This document shows, piece by piece, positions 18,891 to 28,515 of a stretch of 64,000 nt of DNA. The DNA is from Clostridium sp. Marseille-Q2269 (lineage in GTDB: Bacteria > Bacillota > Clostridia > Clostridiales > Clostridiaceae): positions 1 to 64,000 of the forward strand of contig NZ_CALSFS010000005.1 of assembly GCF_943736985.1 (NCBI RefSeq). Direction: 5' to 3'. Positions within the stretch are counted from its first letter, which is position 1; the number at the start of each line of letters is the position of its first letter. The notes under the pieces are model-generated. The model was given only the letters and a program-made list of their open reading frames with translations, made no database searches and was not told the DNA's origin. Position numbers and translations under genes: made by a program.

Positions 18891-19502
18891 TTATTCATAA
18901 TCTTCAAGACGTGCCTCTGCTTCTTCTCTTGTATTGCATTGAAAATACTTATCTCCACTGGTTAACATGTGAATATCTTGTTCTTTTAATTTATTAGTTT
19001 TTATATCTGTTATATCTTTATTTTCATCCTCTATGTACATATTTCCACTTTCATCTGTTCTATATATGGCTATATTATCTCCTTTTATACCTACTACATA
19101 TCTATTAGGCATATATTTGTCTTCTTCCTTAACAAGAGACAATACATGATCTTTAAATTCTTCAACCTTATATCCTTCTTTAGAATATATGTTTTCAATT
19201 TCATTTTTACCTTTTCCAACTAATTCTACATTATCTGTTGCTTTTGCTTCTCTTACCTTTATAGTATCTCCGCTCTTTTTATACTTTATTTTAAATATTA
19301 TTTTAGAATTTTTATCTAAAATTTCATTTCCTGTACTACCTACAGCTAAAGAATCCGCATTCATATCTTCTTGTTTAACTTGTCTTTTACTACTATCTAT
19401 TTCATTATCTCTCAATTTTATTGAAGCTACATAATAAACAGACACAAATAAAACGAACAATGAAAGTATTATAATTATTATATTTCTTCTTTTTATATCC
19501 AT
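18891..19502 (-). CDS. BofC-like sporulation protein
   Basis: A 203-residue protein with an N-terminal transmembrane/signal segment (about 8-28) and an extracytoplasmic remainder. The C-terminal part (about 130-203, with VGIKGDNIAIYR) resembles the BofC C-terminal domain. In B. subtilis bofC sits directly before ruvA-ruvB-queA-tgt-yrbF, the same order as here, which is the main support. BofC in Bacillus restrains SpoIVB signalling to pro-sigma-K; whether the clostridial protein does so is inference. ATG with AGGAGG. Confidence 0.65.
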   Translation of the reverse strand: MDIKRRNIIIIILSLFVLFVSVYYVASIKLRDNEIDSSKRQVKQEDMNADSLAVGSTGNEILDKNSKIIFKIKYKKSGDTIKVREAKATDNVELVGKGKNEIENIYSKEGYKVEEFKDHVLSLVKEEDKYMPNRYVVGIKGDNIAIYRTDESGNMYIEDENKDITDIKTNKLKEQDIHMLTSGDKYFQCNTREEAEARLEDYE

Positions 19503-19835
19503 AATATCCCTCCTAGGAATATTATGGACAAATATATAAGCTTTTATTCATTACAAATAATAAAATTATGACTTAAAAGTATGCTTATTTACAATTTATT
19601 TTTAAATACCTTAACCCAAGAAATAATTTTGAAATAAATATATAAAAATTAAAGAATACTTTATTTGGAGCTAATATTTAAACAGAAAGATTATTAAAAA
19701 CTACTACAAAATATTATATAGCAGCATTAACATAAATATTAAATCACAAAATTAGTATTCTTTATTTTTATAACTATATACTTATTAAAAATATTTATTA
19801 TTTCAGCTATAATTATTAAAAAATAATGTTAATAA
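19503..19835. other. 333-bp AT-rich spacer
   Basis: No gene visible on either strand. It holds the second copy of the ~47-bp repeat (19747-19793). A related inverted stretch at about 19640-19661 (TATAAAAATTAAAGAATAC on plus) could make the two ends of a small inverted-repeat element of about 130 bp. It presumably also carries the promoter of the bofC-like gene. Confidence 0.5.
19747..19793. repeat. imperfect ~47-bp repeat, copy 2 (copy 1 at 66-112)
   Basis: Shares ATTAGTATTCTTTATTTTTA with copy 1. An inverted relative about 90 bp to the left suggests terminal inverted repeats of a tiny non-autonomous element, but no target duplication could be recognised. Confidence 0.45.
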
Positions 19836-20576
19836 TTATTCTTCCCATCCTTCAGGGAATTCTGCATTATGATAAATATTTTGTACATCATCATCGTCTT
19901 CTAGTACATCTAACATCTTTTGGAATTTAGTTGCTGTTTCTTCATCTATTGCTGTATATGTATCTGGTACCATTTTAACTTCTGCTTCTAAGAATTCTAA
20001 CTCTTCTGATTCTAAAGTTTCTCTAACTGATCCAAAATCTTCTGGAGAAGTAGTTATAACATATACTTGGTCTTCTGATTCAAAGTCTTCTGCTCCTGCA
20101 TCTAAAGCCATCATCATAAGTTCATCTTCATCTAATCCATCTTTTTTCTCTATAACAATTTGGCCCTTAGACTGGAACATAAATGATACGCAACCTGTTG
20201 ATCCCATATTTCCGCCTTGTTTTGTAAATGCATATCTTACATTACCTGCACTTCTATTTTTATTATCTGTTAATACTTCTACTAAAACAGCTATACCTTC
20301 TGGACCATATCCTTCATAAGTTATAGTCTCATAATCTACTGCATTAAGTTCTCCTGATGCCTTTTTTATAGATCTTTCTATTGTGTCATTAGACATATTA
20401 TTAGCCTTTGCTTTTGCAATAATGTCTCTAAGTCTTGGGTTTGTTTCTGGGCTTGGACCTCCTTGTTTAACTGCTACAACAATTTCCTTACCTATTTTAG
20501 TAAAAATCTTTCCTCTTTTAGCATCTACCTTACTCTTCTTAGCTTGTATGTTATGCCATTTTGAATGTCCTGACAT
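19836..20576 (-). CDS. yebC: YebC/PmpR family protein
   Basis: Conserved protein of the YebC family. Members act as DNA-binding regulators, and recent work on the family links some to relieving ribosome stalling. The 246 residues start [11 protein letters not shown] and contain [14 protein letters not shown] and GYGPEGIA, all diagnostic. An upstream ATG at 20591 is in frame, but the sequence between the two is the ribosome-binding site GGGAGGAAATAAT, so 20576 is the start. Confidence 0.95.
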   Translation of the reverse strand: MSGHSKWHNIQAKKSKVDAKRGKIFTKIGKEIVVAVKQGGPSPETNPRLRDIIAKAKANNMSNDTIERSIKKASGELNAVDYETITYEGYGPEGIAVLVEVLTDNKNRSAGNVRYAFTKQGGNMGSTGCVSFMFQSKGQIVIEKKDGLDEDELMMMALDAGAEDFESEDQVYVITTSPEDFGSVRETLESEELEFLEAEVKMVPDTYTAIDEETATKFQKMLDVLEDDDDVQNIYHNAEFPEGWEE

Positions 20577-20819
20577 ATTATTTCCTCCCAACCTTATTAG
20601 TTAAAAATTTATATTAATTCTATTTATAAAACTATTTTAAATCAATATATTAAATTAACTTAACATATTAAAAATGAAATAAATATATGAAAGCGGAAGT
20701 ACTTTCACATACCTATTGATATTTATTGTTTGTTTAAGTATATTGATAATTTAGAATACAACTATCAAAATACAAATTCACTAAATCATTATAGCACAGT
20801 GAAAGTTAAAAATTCAAAT

Positions 20820-21470
20820 TTATTGATTCTCTGAATATAATCTGTTATCCATTTTAAAATATAGAACTTCATCTTCTTTTATTATTTTACAATTCCCATT
20901 AGTTATTTCTAATACCTTTTTTTCTATTGTTGATATGATATTATTCTCACAAAATATGGTTAAACTAACTTTTTCTGCATAATCTATATTTTCTATATAC
21001 CAAAGATTCTGATCAAATAGATATTGTATTTTCCCTAAAGTATCATATTCTACTATAAAAGTTAATGATCTACCTTTAACCTTCTCAACTATGCCTGCAT
21101 TTTTTATAGCTATAGAAGCTCCTTTAGAATAGGCCCTTACTAATCCACCTTTGCCTAAGAGTATGCCTCCAAAATATCTTGTAACCACTATAGCTATATC
21201 CGTAATTTCATTTTTTTTTATAACATCTAGTACCGGCATTCCACCTGTGCCTTGTGGTTCACCGTCATCACTATATCTTTGTATACCCATATTCTCACCA
21301 ATAACATATGCATAAACATTATGTCTTGCTTCTTTTTCTTCACTTCTAATTTGATTTATAAAATCTTTGGCTTCTTCTTCTGTTTGAACCCTTTTAGCTC
21401 TTCCTATAAAGATAGACTTTTTTTCTTCAAATTCATCTTTTCCAAAATTTTTTATAGTAAAATAGGACAT
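20820..21470 (-). CDS. YigZ/IMPACT family protein
   Basis: A 216-residue UPF0029 protein. The N-terminal IMPACT domain (about 1-125) shows the conserved KKSIFIG, ARHNVYAYV, DDGEPQGTGG and VVTRYFGGILLG. The C-terminal ferredoxin-like domain (about 140-205) is DUF1949-like. Related proteins bind nucleic acids or ribosomes; the bacterial role is unclear. It ends 16 bp from the HEAT-repeat gene, suggesting cotranscription. Confidence 0.92.
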   Translation of the reverse strand: MSYFTIKNFGKDEFEEKKSIFIGRAKRVQTEEEAKDFINQIRSEEKEARHNVYAYVIGENMGIQRYSDDGEPQGTGGMPVLDVIKKNEITDIAIVVTRYFGGILLGKGGLVRAYSKGASIAIKNAGIVEKVKGRSLTFIVEYDTLGKIQYLFDQNLWYIENIDYAEKVSLTIFCENNIISTIEKKVLEITNGNCKIIKEDEVLYFKMDNRLYSENQ

Positions 21471-21485
21471 TTATATACCTCTTTT

Positions 21486-22148
21486 CTATACCAAGTCTTT
21501 TATTTCCTGCAAATATTCATCTATGGCTTTTAATATATACTGCTTATCAGTTTTATTCTTTATATACATAATTTTTTCCTTTGCTTTTGTGCTTTTTATT
21601 CTATTCAAAGCTTTTATAGCATATGTCACCACTTGAGAATTTTCATCTTCCAAAGCTCTTATTAAAATTCCCTCTCCTTTAATGCTTCCTATTTTGCCCA
21701 AGGCTGAAACTGCTAATCTTCTTATATTTACAAATTTATGTACTGAAGCTTTTAAAAGTATATCAATCCCATCTTCATTTTTTAATTCTCCTAGAATCCA
21801 AACTGCTGCTTGCTTATCTTTAGGGTACATATCACCATAATTATTCTTTATAAAATAAATCAAATCATTTTTTATTTTATCCTCTAACCCATTTATAACA
21901 TCTATCTTATCTTGCTTTCCTGAATTAGATAACTGCTTGAATAATTCTTCCACATTAGAACTCTTTGCTAATATTCCATACTTTATCTTTCCATCTAGTA
22001 TATGTTTTTTTATAGTGGCTTTATCTAAATTTCTAATTTTAATTAAAGCTTCTATATTTTTACCCTCTAAATATAAAAAATATGTTATTTGTTCTTGGGA
22101 GTACTTATTTATATTATTCCAATCTATGTCTACTAAATTTTTATTCAT
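21486..22148 (-). CDS. HEAT-repeat protein
   Basis: About 220 residues. The C-terminal half (about 120-215) contains two to three HEAT-like helical pairs, recognisable from AVWILGELKNEDGIDILLKA, RRLAVSALGKIGS and VVTYAIKALNRIKS. The N-terminal half is charged and not recognised. The open frame extends to 22208, but the ATG at 22148 has the best ribosome-binding site (AGGAAGGGTGAGG). Probably a protein-interaction scaffold; partner unknown. Confidence 0.75.
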   Translation of the reverse strand: MNKNLVDIDWNNINKYSQEQITYFLYLEGKNIEALIKIRNLDKATIKKHILDGKIKYGILAKSSNVEELFKQLSNSGKQDKIDVINGLEDKIKNDLIYFIKNNYGDMYPKDKQAAVWILGELKNEDGIDILLKASVHKFVNIRRLAVSALGKIGSIKGEGILIRALEDENSQVVTYAIKALNRIKSTKAKEKIMYIKNKTDKQYILKAIDEYLQEIKDLV

Positions 22149-22215
22149 ACTCCTCACCCTTCCTAACATACATTCTTTATATAGTTTTTTATTATATAAA
22201 GAACTCATAAAAAAT

Positions 22216-23634
22216 TTATTTTAGCTTATGTTTCAATATGTCATTTATTTTATTTATACCTAGCTCTATTTCATCTATACTGTTTTCTGAAAATCCTAAT
22301 CTAAAATATCTTAGACCTTCTTTAGGATTTTTATAAAAAAGCACTCCTGGTGTAATTAAAACTTTATTCTTCACACATTTATGAAAAAGCTCCATGGAAT
22401 TTATATTAATATTTTCATTTATTTTTATATAAAAATGAAGTCCTCCTCCTGGATCTTGTAATTGAGCTTTATGTTGTAGTACATTTTTTATAACCTTTTT
22501 AGTAAATTCATATTTGGGTACATAAAATTCATGAACATAATCTATATATTCTTTCCACAATCCTTTTATTAAATATAAATCTAAGGCTCTTTGCATTAAA
22601 CTTGATGTGGATATGTCTGTATTTATCTTACAATTTTGAATTTGCTCTCTTAAATCTTTAGGAGCTATTACATACCCTATTCTTATTCCCGGCAAAAATA
22701 TTTTTGAAAAACTCTTTATATATATAACCCTATCATTTTTATCTAAACTTTTAAAGGTTGTATATTCTATATCTTTATCATATATTAGTTCAGACAAATA
22801 ATCATCTTCTATTATATAAAAATCATATATAGTTGCTAAATTTAATATAGCTTTCTTTTTCTCTAAACTACAGCTTATACCTGTTGGATTTTGAAAATAA
22901 CTCATAGTATAAAAACACTTAATATTATTTTTTTTAACTATTTTTTCTAATTCCTTTATATTAACTCCATCTTCTTCCATGGGTACCTCATATATGTTTG
23001 CTCTTCTCCACTTAAATACAGAAAGTGCCCCACTATATGTTGGTTTTTCTATTAAAACATTATCATTAACATTTATTATGGATTTTGATATTATATCAAT
23101 TCCTTGTTGAGCTCCTGAAACTATAAGTATATGATTTTTTTCTATTTTATTATTCCAAAATACTTCTGATATATGTTCTCTAAGCCCTTCAAATCCCAGT
23201 GTTTCTTGATACACTAAAGCATCCTTTCCATCCCTATCTAGAACTTCATTTAATATAGATTTAAAAGATTGCACAGGAAATAAATCTGCACAAGCACTTT
23301 CCCCTATAAAATTTATATATGATTTTATATCATATTTCCCTATAGATTTTATTACATCAGAATATTCTTTTCTTAAATTCCTACTAACTTCTTTTTTCTT
23401 TGCATAGGTTCCGCTACCTATTTTTTGTATAGCATATCCATCATTTTCTAATTTTTTATATGCATTTACTACAGTTACCGAATTTACATTTAGTAATTTT
23501 GACATTTTTCTTATAGACGGTAATTTTTCGTTATCCTTAACTTTATTTTTATCTATCATATACTTTATATGATTATGTAATTGGACATATTTAGGTATAG
23601 AGTTGTCCTGAAAAATCAATGTGTATTTTTCCAT
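22216..23634 (-). CDS. MocR/PdxR-family GntR-aminotransferase regulator
   Basis: A 472-residue fusion of an N-terminal GntR winged helix (about 8-75: LPSIRKMSKLLNVNSVTVVNAYKKL) and a fold-type I PLP aminotransferase domain (about 110-470). The PLP lysine lies in IKSFSKIFLPGIRIGY and the phosphate-binding arginine region follows. MocR proteins use PLP as a ligand to regulate vitamin B6, GABA or amino-acid genes; which target applies here is unknown. ATG with GAGGGGG. The 268-bp upstream spacer contains short inverted motifs (AACC-CTAT-GGTT) that might form an operator. Confidence 0.88.
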   Translation of the reverse strand: MEKYTLIFQDNSIPKYVQLHNHIKYMIDKNKVKDNEKLPSIRKMSKLLNVNSVTVVNAYKKLENDGYAIQKIGSGTYAKKKEVSRNLRKEYSDVIKSIGKYDIKSYINFIGESACADLFPVQSFKSILNEVLDRDGKDALVYQETLGFEGLREHISEVFWNNKIEKNHILIVSGAQQGIDIISKSIINVNDNVLIEKPTYSGALSVFKWRRANIYEVPMEEDGVNIKELEKIVKKNNIKCFYTMSYFQNPTGISCSLEKKKAILNLATIYDFYIIEDDYLSELIYDKDIEYTTFKSLDKNDRVIYIKSFSKIFLPGIRIGYVIAPKDLREQIQNCKINTDISTSSLMQRALDLYLIKGLWKEYIDYVHEFYVPKYEFTKKVIKNVLQHKAQLQDPGGGLHFYIKINENININSMELFHKCVKNKVLITPGVLFYKNPKEGLRYFRLGFSENSIDEIELGINKINDILKHKLK

Positions 23635-23902
23635 TAAACTTCCCCCTCATATATATTAAAATAAAATGAAAACCCATTGAATTATTAATCCCCCATAAAA
23701 CTTAGAGAAATTTAACTTATAACCATAGGGTTCTCCATTTAATATTGTATTAATTATCAATATACGCCAATTATAATTAACAAAATAGCTCTACATGATT
23801 ACATACTAGTAAATTAAATTTTTATTAGTTAAATAAATTATAATGTTTAGTTATTTTTAAATACTAATTATTTTAAATTATATTATTTTTAAGAATTAAA
23901 CA

Positions 23903-24796
23903 TTAAATATAATAAACATTTTCTTCTAAAAATAACTCATCATTTTTATTTTTTAATTTTCTACTTTGTCTTTTTATTATATTTTTATAATATAAATATT
24001 CTAAAATATCTTCCATACTTATTGAATAAGATTTAAATAATCCATCTTTTGAAATATCTTCAGAGCTTAAGAATGTATCCCTTTCTTTCATATAATTAAG
24101 CAACAACGATGTAATATTTCTTATATTTTCATTCAAATACAAATTAATGTATTCTATTAATTTATTTATTGATTCTTCAACATTATCTTTACTAAAAAAT
24201 AAATTATCCACTATAATTTTAAAATTATCATCCAAACTAGTAGCCATTTTTATGACATCCTTACTAATCATGTATCCTGAAAAGTTAACATATAATTTTG
24301 AAAAGGCCTCTATAAGTTGTACCGCATCACTATAAGCAGTATATATACCTTTGTTCTTTAGATATTTTTTGCATACTCCTATATACTTATAAATGTCACC
24401 TAAATAAACTAAATTCCATCTTTCCCTATCAACATCTGGATAGTATCTTCCTCTATCATACCAAGAACTTATAAATCTATCCTTTGAAAATACTAATCTT
24501 GAAGAAGCAAATATTCTATGAGCTTTTCCACCTCTTAAATCAAATTCATATACTTTATTTAAATTTTTTTTGTCAATTATCTTAATATGAATAGGTACAT
24601 CATCTTCTTGTGTATATATTTTTTCTACCTTAATATCTTCATCTACTACTACAAATAAATCTATATCCGATTCTTCCCATAAATCCCCTGTAACCATACT
24701 ACCAAATACCATTACAGCCAAAACAGATTCGTTGCTTTTTAATCTATGTATAACATTGTTAAAGGCTGCTTGATATCTAATTATATTATCATTCAA
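23903..24796 (-). CDS. nucleotidyltransferase-domain protein
   Basis: A 297-residue protein with an N-terminal minimal nucleotidyltransferase domain: FGSMVTGDLWEESDIDLFVV gives the GS...DxD pattern (G32, S33, D44, D46). The rest is alpha-helical and contains RGGKAHRIFASSRLVF and a C-terminal basic stretch, without a clear second domain. It may transfer nucleotides to a small molecule or macromolecule; the target is unknown. Starts with TTG behind a strong GGAGGGGG. Its orientation toward the MocR gene leaves a 268-bp gap, so cotranscription is uncertain. Confidence 0.75.
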   Translation of the reverse strand: MNDNIIRYQAAFNNVIHRLKSNESVLAVMVFGSMVTGDLWEESDIDLFVVVDEDIKVEKIYTQEDDVPIHIKIIDKKNLNKVYEFDLRGGKAHRIFASSRLVFSKDRFISSWYDRGRYYPDVDRERWNLVYLGDIYKYIGVCKKYLKNKGIYTAYSDAVQLIEAFSKLYVNFSGYMISKDVIKMATSLDDNFKIIVDNLFFSKDNVEESINKLIEYINLYLNENIRNITSLLLNYMKERDTFLSSEDISKDGLFKSYSISMEDILEYLYYKNIIKRQSRKLKNKNDELFLEENVYYI

Positions 24797-24943
24797 GATA
24801 ATCCCCCTCCCTTTTAAAAATAACTTAATTTTTAAAATAATCCCACATTATAATTTTCTTAATTCTTTATATTATATAATACTTATTGGAGTTATTACAA
24901 CCAATAAACATCATATGTAAGATTCTTTGTTAATTTATAATAT

Positions 24944-25165
24944 TTACACTATAATTTTATGTATATATTCTCTTTTTTCATTACAGCAATTATTACAACT
25001 AAAAATATGCAGACAATAATCTTCATAGTCTTGTATGGGTAATGTTCCACTATAAGGATCCATATATTCTTGGACTCTTCCTTTATCTACTAATTTCCCT
25101 CCACATTTATCACAACAATATTTTACTGTATTTAATTTATTACACACAGGACAAACCTTCTCCAT
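24944..25165 (-). CDS. small zinc-ribbon protein
   Basis: A 73-residue protein with CPVC (5-8), CCDKCGG (about 17-23) and a C-terminal CNNCC (about 57-61), so six to eight cysteines can make two zinc or Fe-S knuckles. The middle (MDPYSGTLP) is not recognised. GAGAGGAAG precedes the ATG. Unknown function; its neighbour rubredoxin is another small metal-knuckle protein but is separately terminated. Confidence 0.75.
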   Translation of the reverse strand: MEKVCPVCNKLNTVKYCCDKCGGKLVDKGRVQEYMDPYSGTLPIQDYEDYCLHIFSCNNCCNEKREYIHKIIV

Positions 25166-25294
25166 GTTTTATCTTCCTCTCCATATTTTTAATATTATTC
25201 TCATATTTTTTATTTCAAGTAAAATTTTATGTTTTTAAAATGAACTCTTTATATTTATTTGCATTGCTACTTATTTATTATTATTTCCTTTTTT

Positions 25295-25338
25295 AAAAAA
25301 ATAAGCTATAAATCAAAAAGATTTATAGCTTATTTTTT
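25295..25338. terminator. strong bidirectional terminator after rubredoxin
   Basis: A 19-bp nearly perfect stem (…ATAAGCTATAAATC / GATTTATAGCTTAT…) with an A-run before and T-run after on both strands, 20 bp past the rubredoxin stop. Confidence 0.9.
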
Positions 25339-25357
25339 GTATTTGTATTTTTTATGC

Positions 25358-25516
25358 TTACGCTTCTACAAATTCTGATTTAGGAACTCCACATAAAGGG
25401 CATACCCAATCTTCTGGAATATCTTTAAAATCTGTTCCTGGTGCTACTCCATTATCTGGATCTCCTTGTTCTGGGTCATATATATATCCACATGCCTCAC
25501 ATAAATATTTTTTCAT
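25358..25516 (-). CDS. rubredoxin
   Basis: A 52-residue protein too short for many gene finders. CEACGY (6-11) and CPLCGVP (39-45) form the four-cysteine Fe site, with the family YDPEQGDP and the WVCP tryptophan. It is a one-electron carrier used by clostridia in oxygen and superoxide detoxification and other redox reactions. ATG follows AGGAGG. Monocistronic, with its own terminator. Confidence 0.97.
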   Translation of the reverse strand: MKKYLCEACGYIYDPEQGDPDNGVAPGTDFKDIPEDWVCPLCGVPKSEFVEA

Positions 25517-25645
25517 AATAAACTCCTCCTTATAATCATATCTAACTAATAATTATTATCTTATAATTATTATATTCTATGCATTGTTAATAATTCCTTC
25601 TTAAACTTGTTACTTTTTTATGAACAGTTTGAAATTATATAATCA

Positions 25646-27430
25646 TTAGTGTTTATTAATTAAAAACTGTTGACACTTATTATAAACCTCAGTATCTACT
25701 CTGGTTTCTATATAAGTTCCATTGTCTCTATATTCTTCTTCTATTATCTTACTATTTCTATGCAAAAATGCTACTATTTCTTGTTTATCATAAGGGATTA
25801 TATACTTTACTTGTGATAATCTATAAGGCAATGTTTTCTCTATTAGCTTTATCAAATCATCAAAATTTATTCCTAACTTTGCAGATATTTCTATAATTTT
25901 TTCATTTTTAAATTTATTTTTAAAATAATCTAATCTTTCCACTGAAACCTTATCCATCTTATTAAGCACTAATATTATTGGCTTATTTTCCATACCTAAT
26001 TCCTCTAACACATTATTAACTGCATCTATTTGTTTTTCTGCTGTTTCAGAGGAAATATCTATTACATGCAAAAGTAAATAAGAATAAATAACTTCTTCTA
26101 GTGTGGATTTAAAAGCTTCTACTAGTTCATGAGGAAGTTTTCTTACAAATCCAACTGTATCTGTTAATGTTATTACCTCATTATTAAATAATGATATTGC
26201 TCTAGTTGTTGTATCTAACGTAGCAAATAACATATCTGCTTCAAAAACTTTTTCCTTGTTTTGTGTACTAGCCATTCTAGTTTCACATAACTTATTTCTT
26301 AAAGTAGATTTTCCTGCATTAGTATATCCAACTAATGAAACATTAGGTATATCATTTCTTTTGCTTCTTTGAGTTTCTCTAACTTTCTTGATTTTATATA
26401 ATTCTTTCTTCAAATCGTAAATTCTTTCTTTAATATGCCTCTTATCTGTTTCTAGCTTTTTTTCTCCAGGTCCTCTTGTGCCTATTCCTCCACCAGTTCT
26501 CGATAAAACTAATCCTAATCCTGTTAATCTTGGTAGTCTATATTTTAATTGTGCAAGTTCTACCTGTATTTTACTTTCTTTACTCTTTGCTCTTCTAGCA
26601 AATATATCTAATATTAGTGTATTTCTATCTATTACTTTAGTTCCTATAGCTTCTTCTAAATTCCTTGTTTGAGATGCAGAAAGTTCATCATCAAATATTA
26701 CTACATCTGCATTTAGAGTCTGTCTTATTAAAGATATTTCTTCCACTTTACCTGTTCCTATATAATAAGCTGAATCTATTTTGCTTTTGTGTTGTAAAAC
26801 CTTTTCTACCACTTTTAAATTGCATGCTTTAGCTAATTCTTCTAGCTCATCTATACTTTCTTCATCATCTATACTAACAAGTATAGCTTTTTCATCATCG
26901 TCTCCTTCTATATCTTCACTTTTAAAATTCTGTTCTATATGATTTATTTCATCTAATAAATTAAATTCTAATAAAGTATTTATGTTTTTAAAATATTTTT
27001 CTTCTATATTTAACTTACTATCATTCATATTACAAAAGGCCACACCAAATCCTGTTACTTTTTCATCCTGCACTCCTATAGCAACCATACAATCTAGTCT
27101 TAATTTTAATAATGCTGATAAATCTACAGAAGATAACCCAGGATTTCCATTAGGATGGGTATGCACAATTCTTATACCGGAAAGTTTATTACTCTTAACT
27201 TCAACCTCTGGCATTTCTACAGTGGTACTATCTCCTACTGAAACTGCTATTATAGATCCTTTTCTAGATATTCCAACGCTTATTTCTCTATTTAACTGCT
27301 CTGTTAATTTACACATCACATCCATCAATTCTTCATTAAGAATATCGTTTTTTTCTATTTTCATTTCATATATTTTTTCTAATTCTTTTAAAACGGTTTT
27401 TTTTATTCCATCAATATTACCATATATCAT
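25646..27430 (-). CDS. hflX: GTPase HflX with N-terminal JAMM-like domain
   Basis: Ribosome-associated GTPase of the HflX family. The C-terminal ~400 residues have the HflX N-domain (SGSTGTG-like core IGTGKVEE, GIGTRGPGEKKLE) and G-domain (P-loop GYTNAGKST, DTVGF, NKMD). Unusually, the first ~180 residues include a perfect JAMM/MPN+ metal motif: H90-T-H92, seven residues, S100, two residues, D103 (RIVHTHPNGNPGLSSVDL). HflX is normally about 400-430 aa; this one is 594. It may combine ribosome rescue with a zinc isopeptidase-like or RadC-like activity. ATG with AAAGG. Upstream is a 256-bp divergent region to ymaF. Confidence 0.93.
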   Translation of the reverse strand: MIYGNIDGIKKTVLKELEKIYEMKIEKNDILNEELMDVMCKLTEQLNREISVGISRKGSIIAVSVGDSTTVEMPEVEVKSNKLSGIRIVHTHPNGNPGLSSVDLSALLKLRLDCMVAIGVQDEKVTGFGVAFCNMNDSKLNIEEKYFKNINTLLEFNLLDEINHIEQNFKSEDIEGDDDEKAILVSIDDEESIDELEELAKACNLKVVEKVLQHKSKIDSAYYIGTGKVEEISLIRQTLNADVVIFDDELSASQTRNLEEAIGTKVIDRNTLILDIFARRAKSKESKIQVELAQLKYRLPRLTGLGLVLSRTGGGIGTRGPGEKKLETDKRHIKERIYDLKKELYKIKKVRETQRSKRNDIPNVSLVGYTNAGKSTLRNKLCETRMASTQNKEKVFEADMLFATLDTTTRAISLFNNEVITLTDTVGFVRKLPHELVEAFKSTLEEVIYSYLLLHVIDISSETAEKQIDAVNNVLEELGMENKPIILVLNKMDKVSVERLDYFKNKFKNEKIIEISAKLGINFDDLIKLIEKTLPYRLSQVKYIIPYDKQEIVAFLHRNSKIIEEEYRDNGTYIETRVDTEVYNKCQQFLINKH

Positions 27431-27631
27431 TTATTTATCTACCTTTCTACATAAATTATAATAAAGATACCTATTACGCTTTATCTATACTTTAACAACT
27501 TTCATATAATTCTATACTATAAAAACAATGTTGTAAATAGTATGGAAAATCAGATAAAACATTCCTTAATATTTAAAAAACTTACACTTTCTATAATATT
27601 ACTGTTACTTTTATAGCCCAGTAATTTGTAT

Positions 27632-27658
27632 CACTCGTTTATACTGCGGCATATTATA
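27632..27658 (+). promoter_or_regulatory. possible sigma-K/sigma-E promoter of ymaF
   Basis: CATATTATA fits the mother-cell -10 pattern CATAnnnTA, with CAC 15 bp upstream as a minimal sigma-K-like -35. It sits about 28 bp before the ymaF ATG. If real, ymaF is sporulation-expressed. AT-rich background makes chance matches common. Confidence 0.3.
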
Positions 27659-27686
27659 TACTACCAGAGAATAAGGAGGTGAGTAT

Positions 27687-28022
27687 ATGTCTTACTGCAA
27701 AGAAAAACAAACTCACGTTCACGAATTCTTAGGTAGTACTCGATTAGCTGAAATTGATGATCCCGAAGATGTTCATAATCATCGTTTTACCGGCGTTAGT
27801 GGCGAAGCTATAAGGAGAGGTAATAGTCATGTGCATAAGATAAATACAAATACAGATTTTTTTAATCACTTTCACATGATAAAAGTTACTACTGGTCCTG
27901 CAATACCTGTAGGTAATGGTAGACATGTCCATTTTGTATATGGCGTTACTACTTGTAATGATGGTCATATGCATAAATTTATTTTTGCAACACTAATTGA
28001 CTCTCCTATATTAAAAAGATAA
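27687..28022 (+). CDS. ymaF: YmaF family histidine-rich protein
   Basis: A 111-residue protein of the YmaF family. Six HxH motifs are spread regularly (HVHEF, HNHRF, HVHKI, HFHMI, HVHFV, HMHKF), suggesting a repeated fold binding several metal ions. No signal peptide. AAGGAGGTG precedes the ATG. It has its own terminator. Function is unknown to me; the histidine pattern argues for metal storage or sensing, or a coat/spore role as in several histidine-rich small proteins. Confidence 0.85.
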   Translation: MSYCKEKQTHVHEFLGSTRLAEIDDPEDVHNHRFTGVSGEAIRRGNSHVHKINTNTDFFNHFHMIKVTTGPAIPVGNGRHVHFVYGVTTCNDGHMHKFIFATLIDSPILKR

Positions 28023-28036
28023 TTTTGTATAGTCAT

Positions 28037-28072
28037 GGCAGTTTCGTATTATATTAATATGGAACTGCCTTT
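28037..28072 (+). terminator. ymaF terminator
   Basis: GGCAGTTTCGTAT pairs with ATATGGAACTGCC (two G-U pairs), followed by a short T-run, 15 bp after the ymaF stop. Confidence 0.75.
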
Positions 28073-28361
28073 AAAATATATATTTAAATACATACTTTAA
28101 ATAAACAGCATATATAATAGCCATAATCATCAATATATAATATAAATCACTGTCTTTACAATATATTTCAAAATTAAAATAAAATTTTCCTATTTTGTAC
28201 TGTATATTAAATGAATTGAAAAAATATAAAAATGTTGTTAATATTAATAATAGAATTTTCAACTTTAAAATAATGTCTATAAACATATGTATAAATGCTT
28301 TGTTTAAAAGGAAGGGGTATGATATAAATATACATATTGGTATAAAATGAACCAGTAACAT
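28071..28361 (-). CDS. doubtful small membrane protein ORF
   Basis: A 96-codon frame with three hydrophobic stretches and a basic loop. It has no recognisable ribosome-binding site, overlaps the ymaF terminator at its 3' end, and is dominated by codons expected in any AT-rich frame (I, F, Y, L). I do not recognise it. The rest of the 509-bp spacer to hpt holds only AT-rich sequence and the hpt promoter. Confidence 0.25.
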   Translation of the reverse strand: MLLVHFIPICIFISYPFLLNKAFIHMFIDIILKLKILLLILTTFLYFFNSFNIQYKIGKFYFNFEIYCKDSDLYYILMIMAIIYAVYLKYVFKYIF

Positions 28362-28515
28362 ATAGAAAATACTTTAAATGTAATATGACAGTGCTTTGTT
28401 ATAGTGTATACTAAAATATTACTACTTATGATTGTGTTAATTATTGCATTATTAAAAGCCAGTGATTTAATTTAGAATATTTTCTAGCTCTATTTTAATA
28501 TTGTCAATTGAGCTC

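Noticed and set aside
20688-20712. GAAAG...CTTTC hairpin between yebC and yigZ
   Set aside because: Five to six base pairs only and no T-run; could be chance.
23635-23902. Possible riboswitch upstream of the MocR-type gene
   Set aside because: Only isolated short complementary stretches; no recognisable conserved core of a known class.
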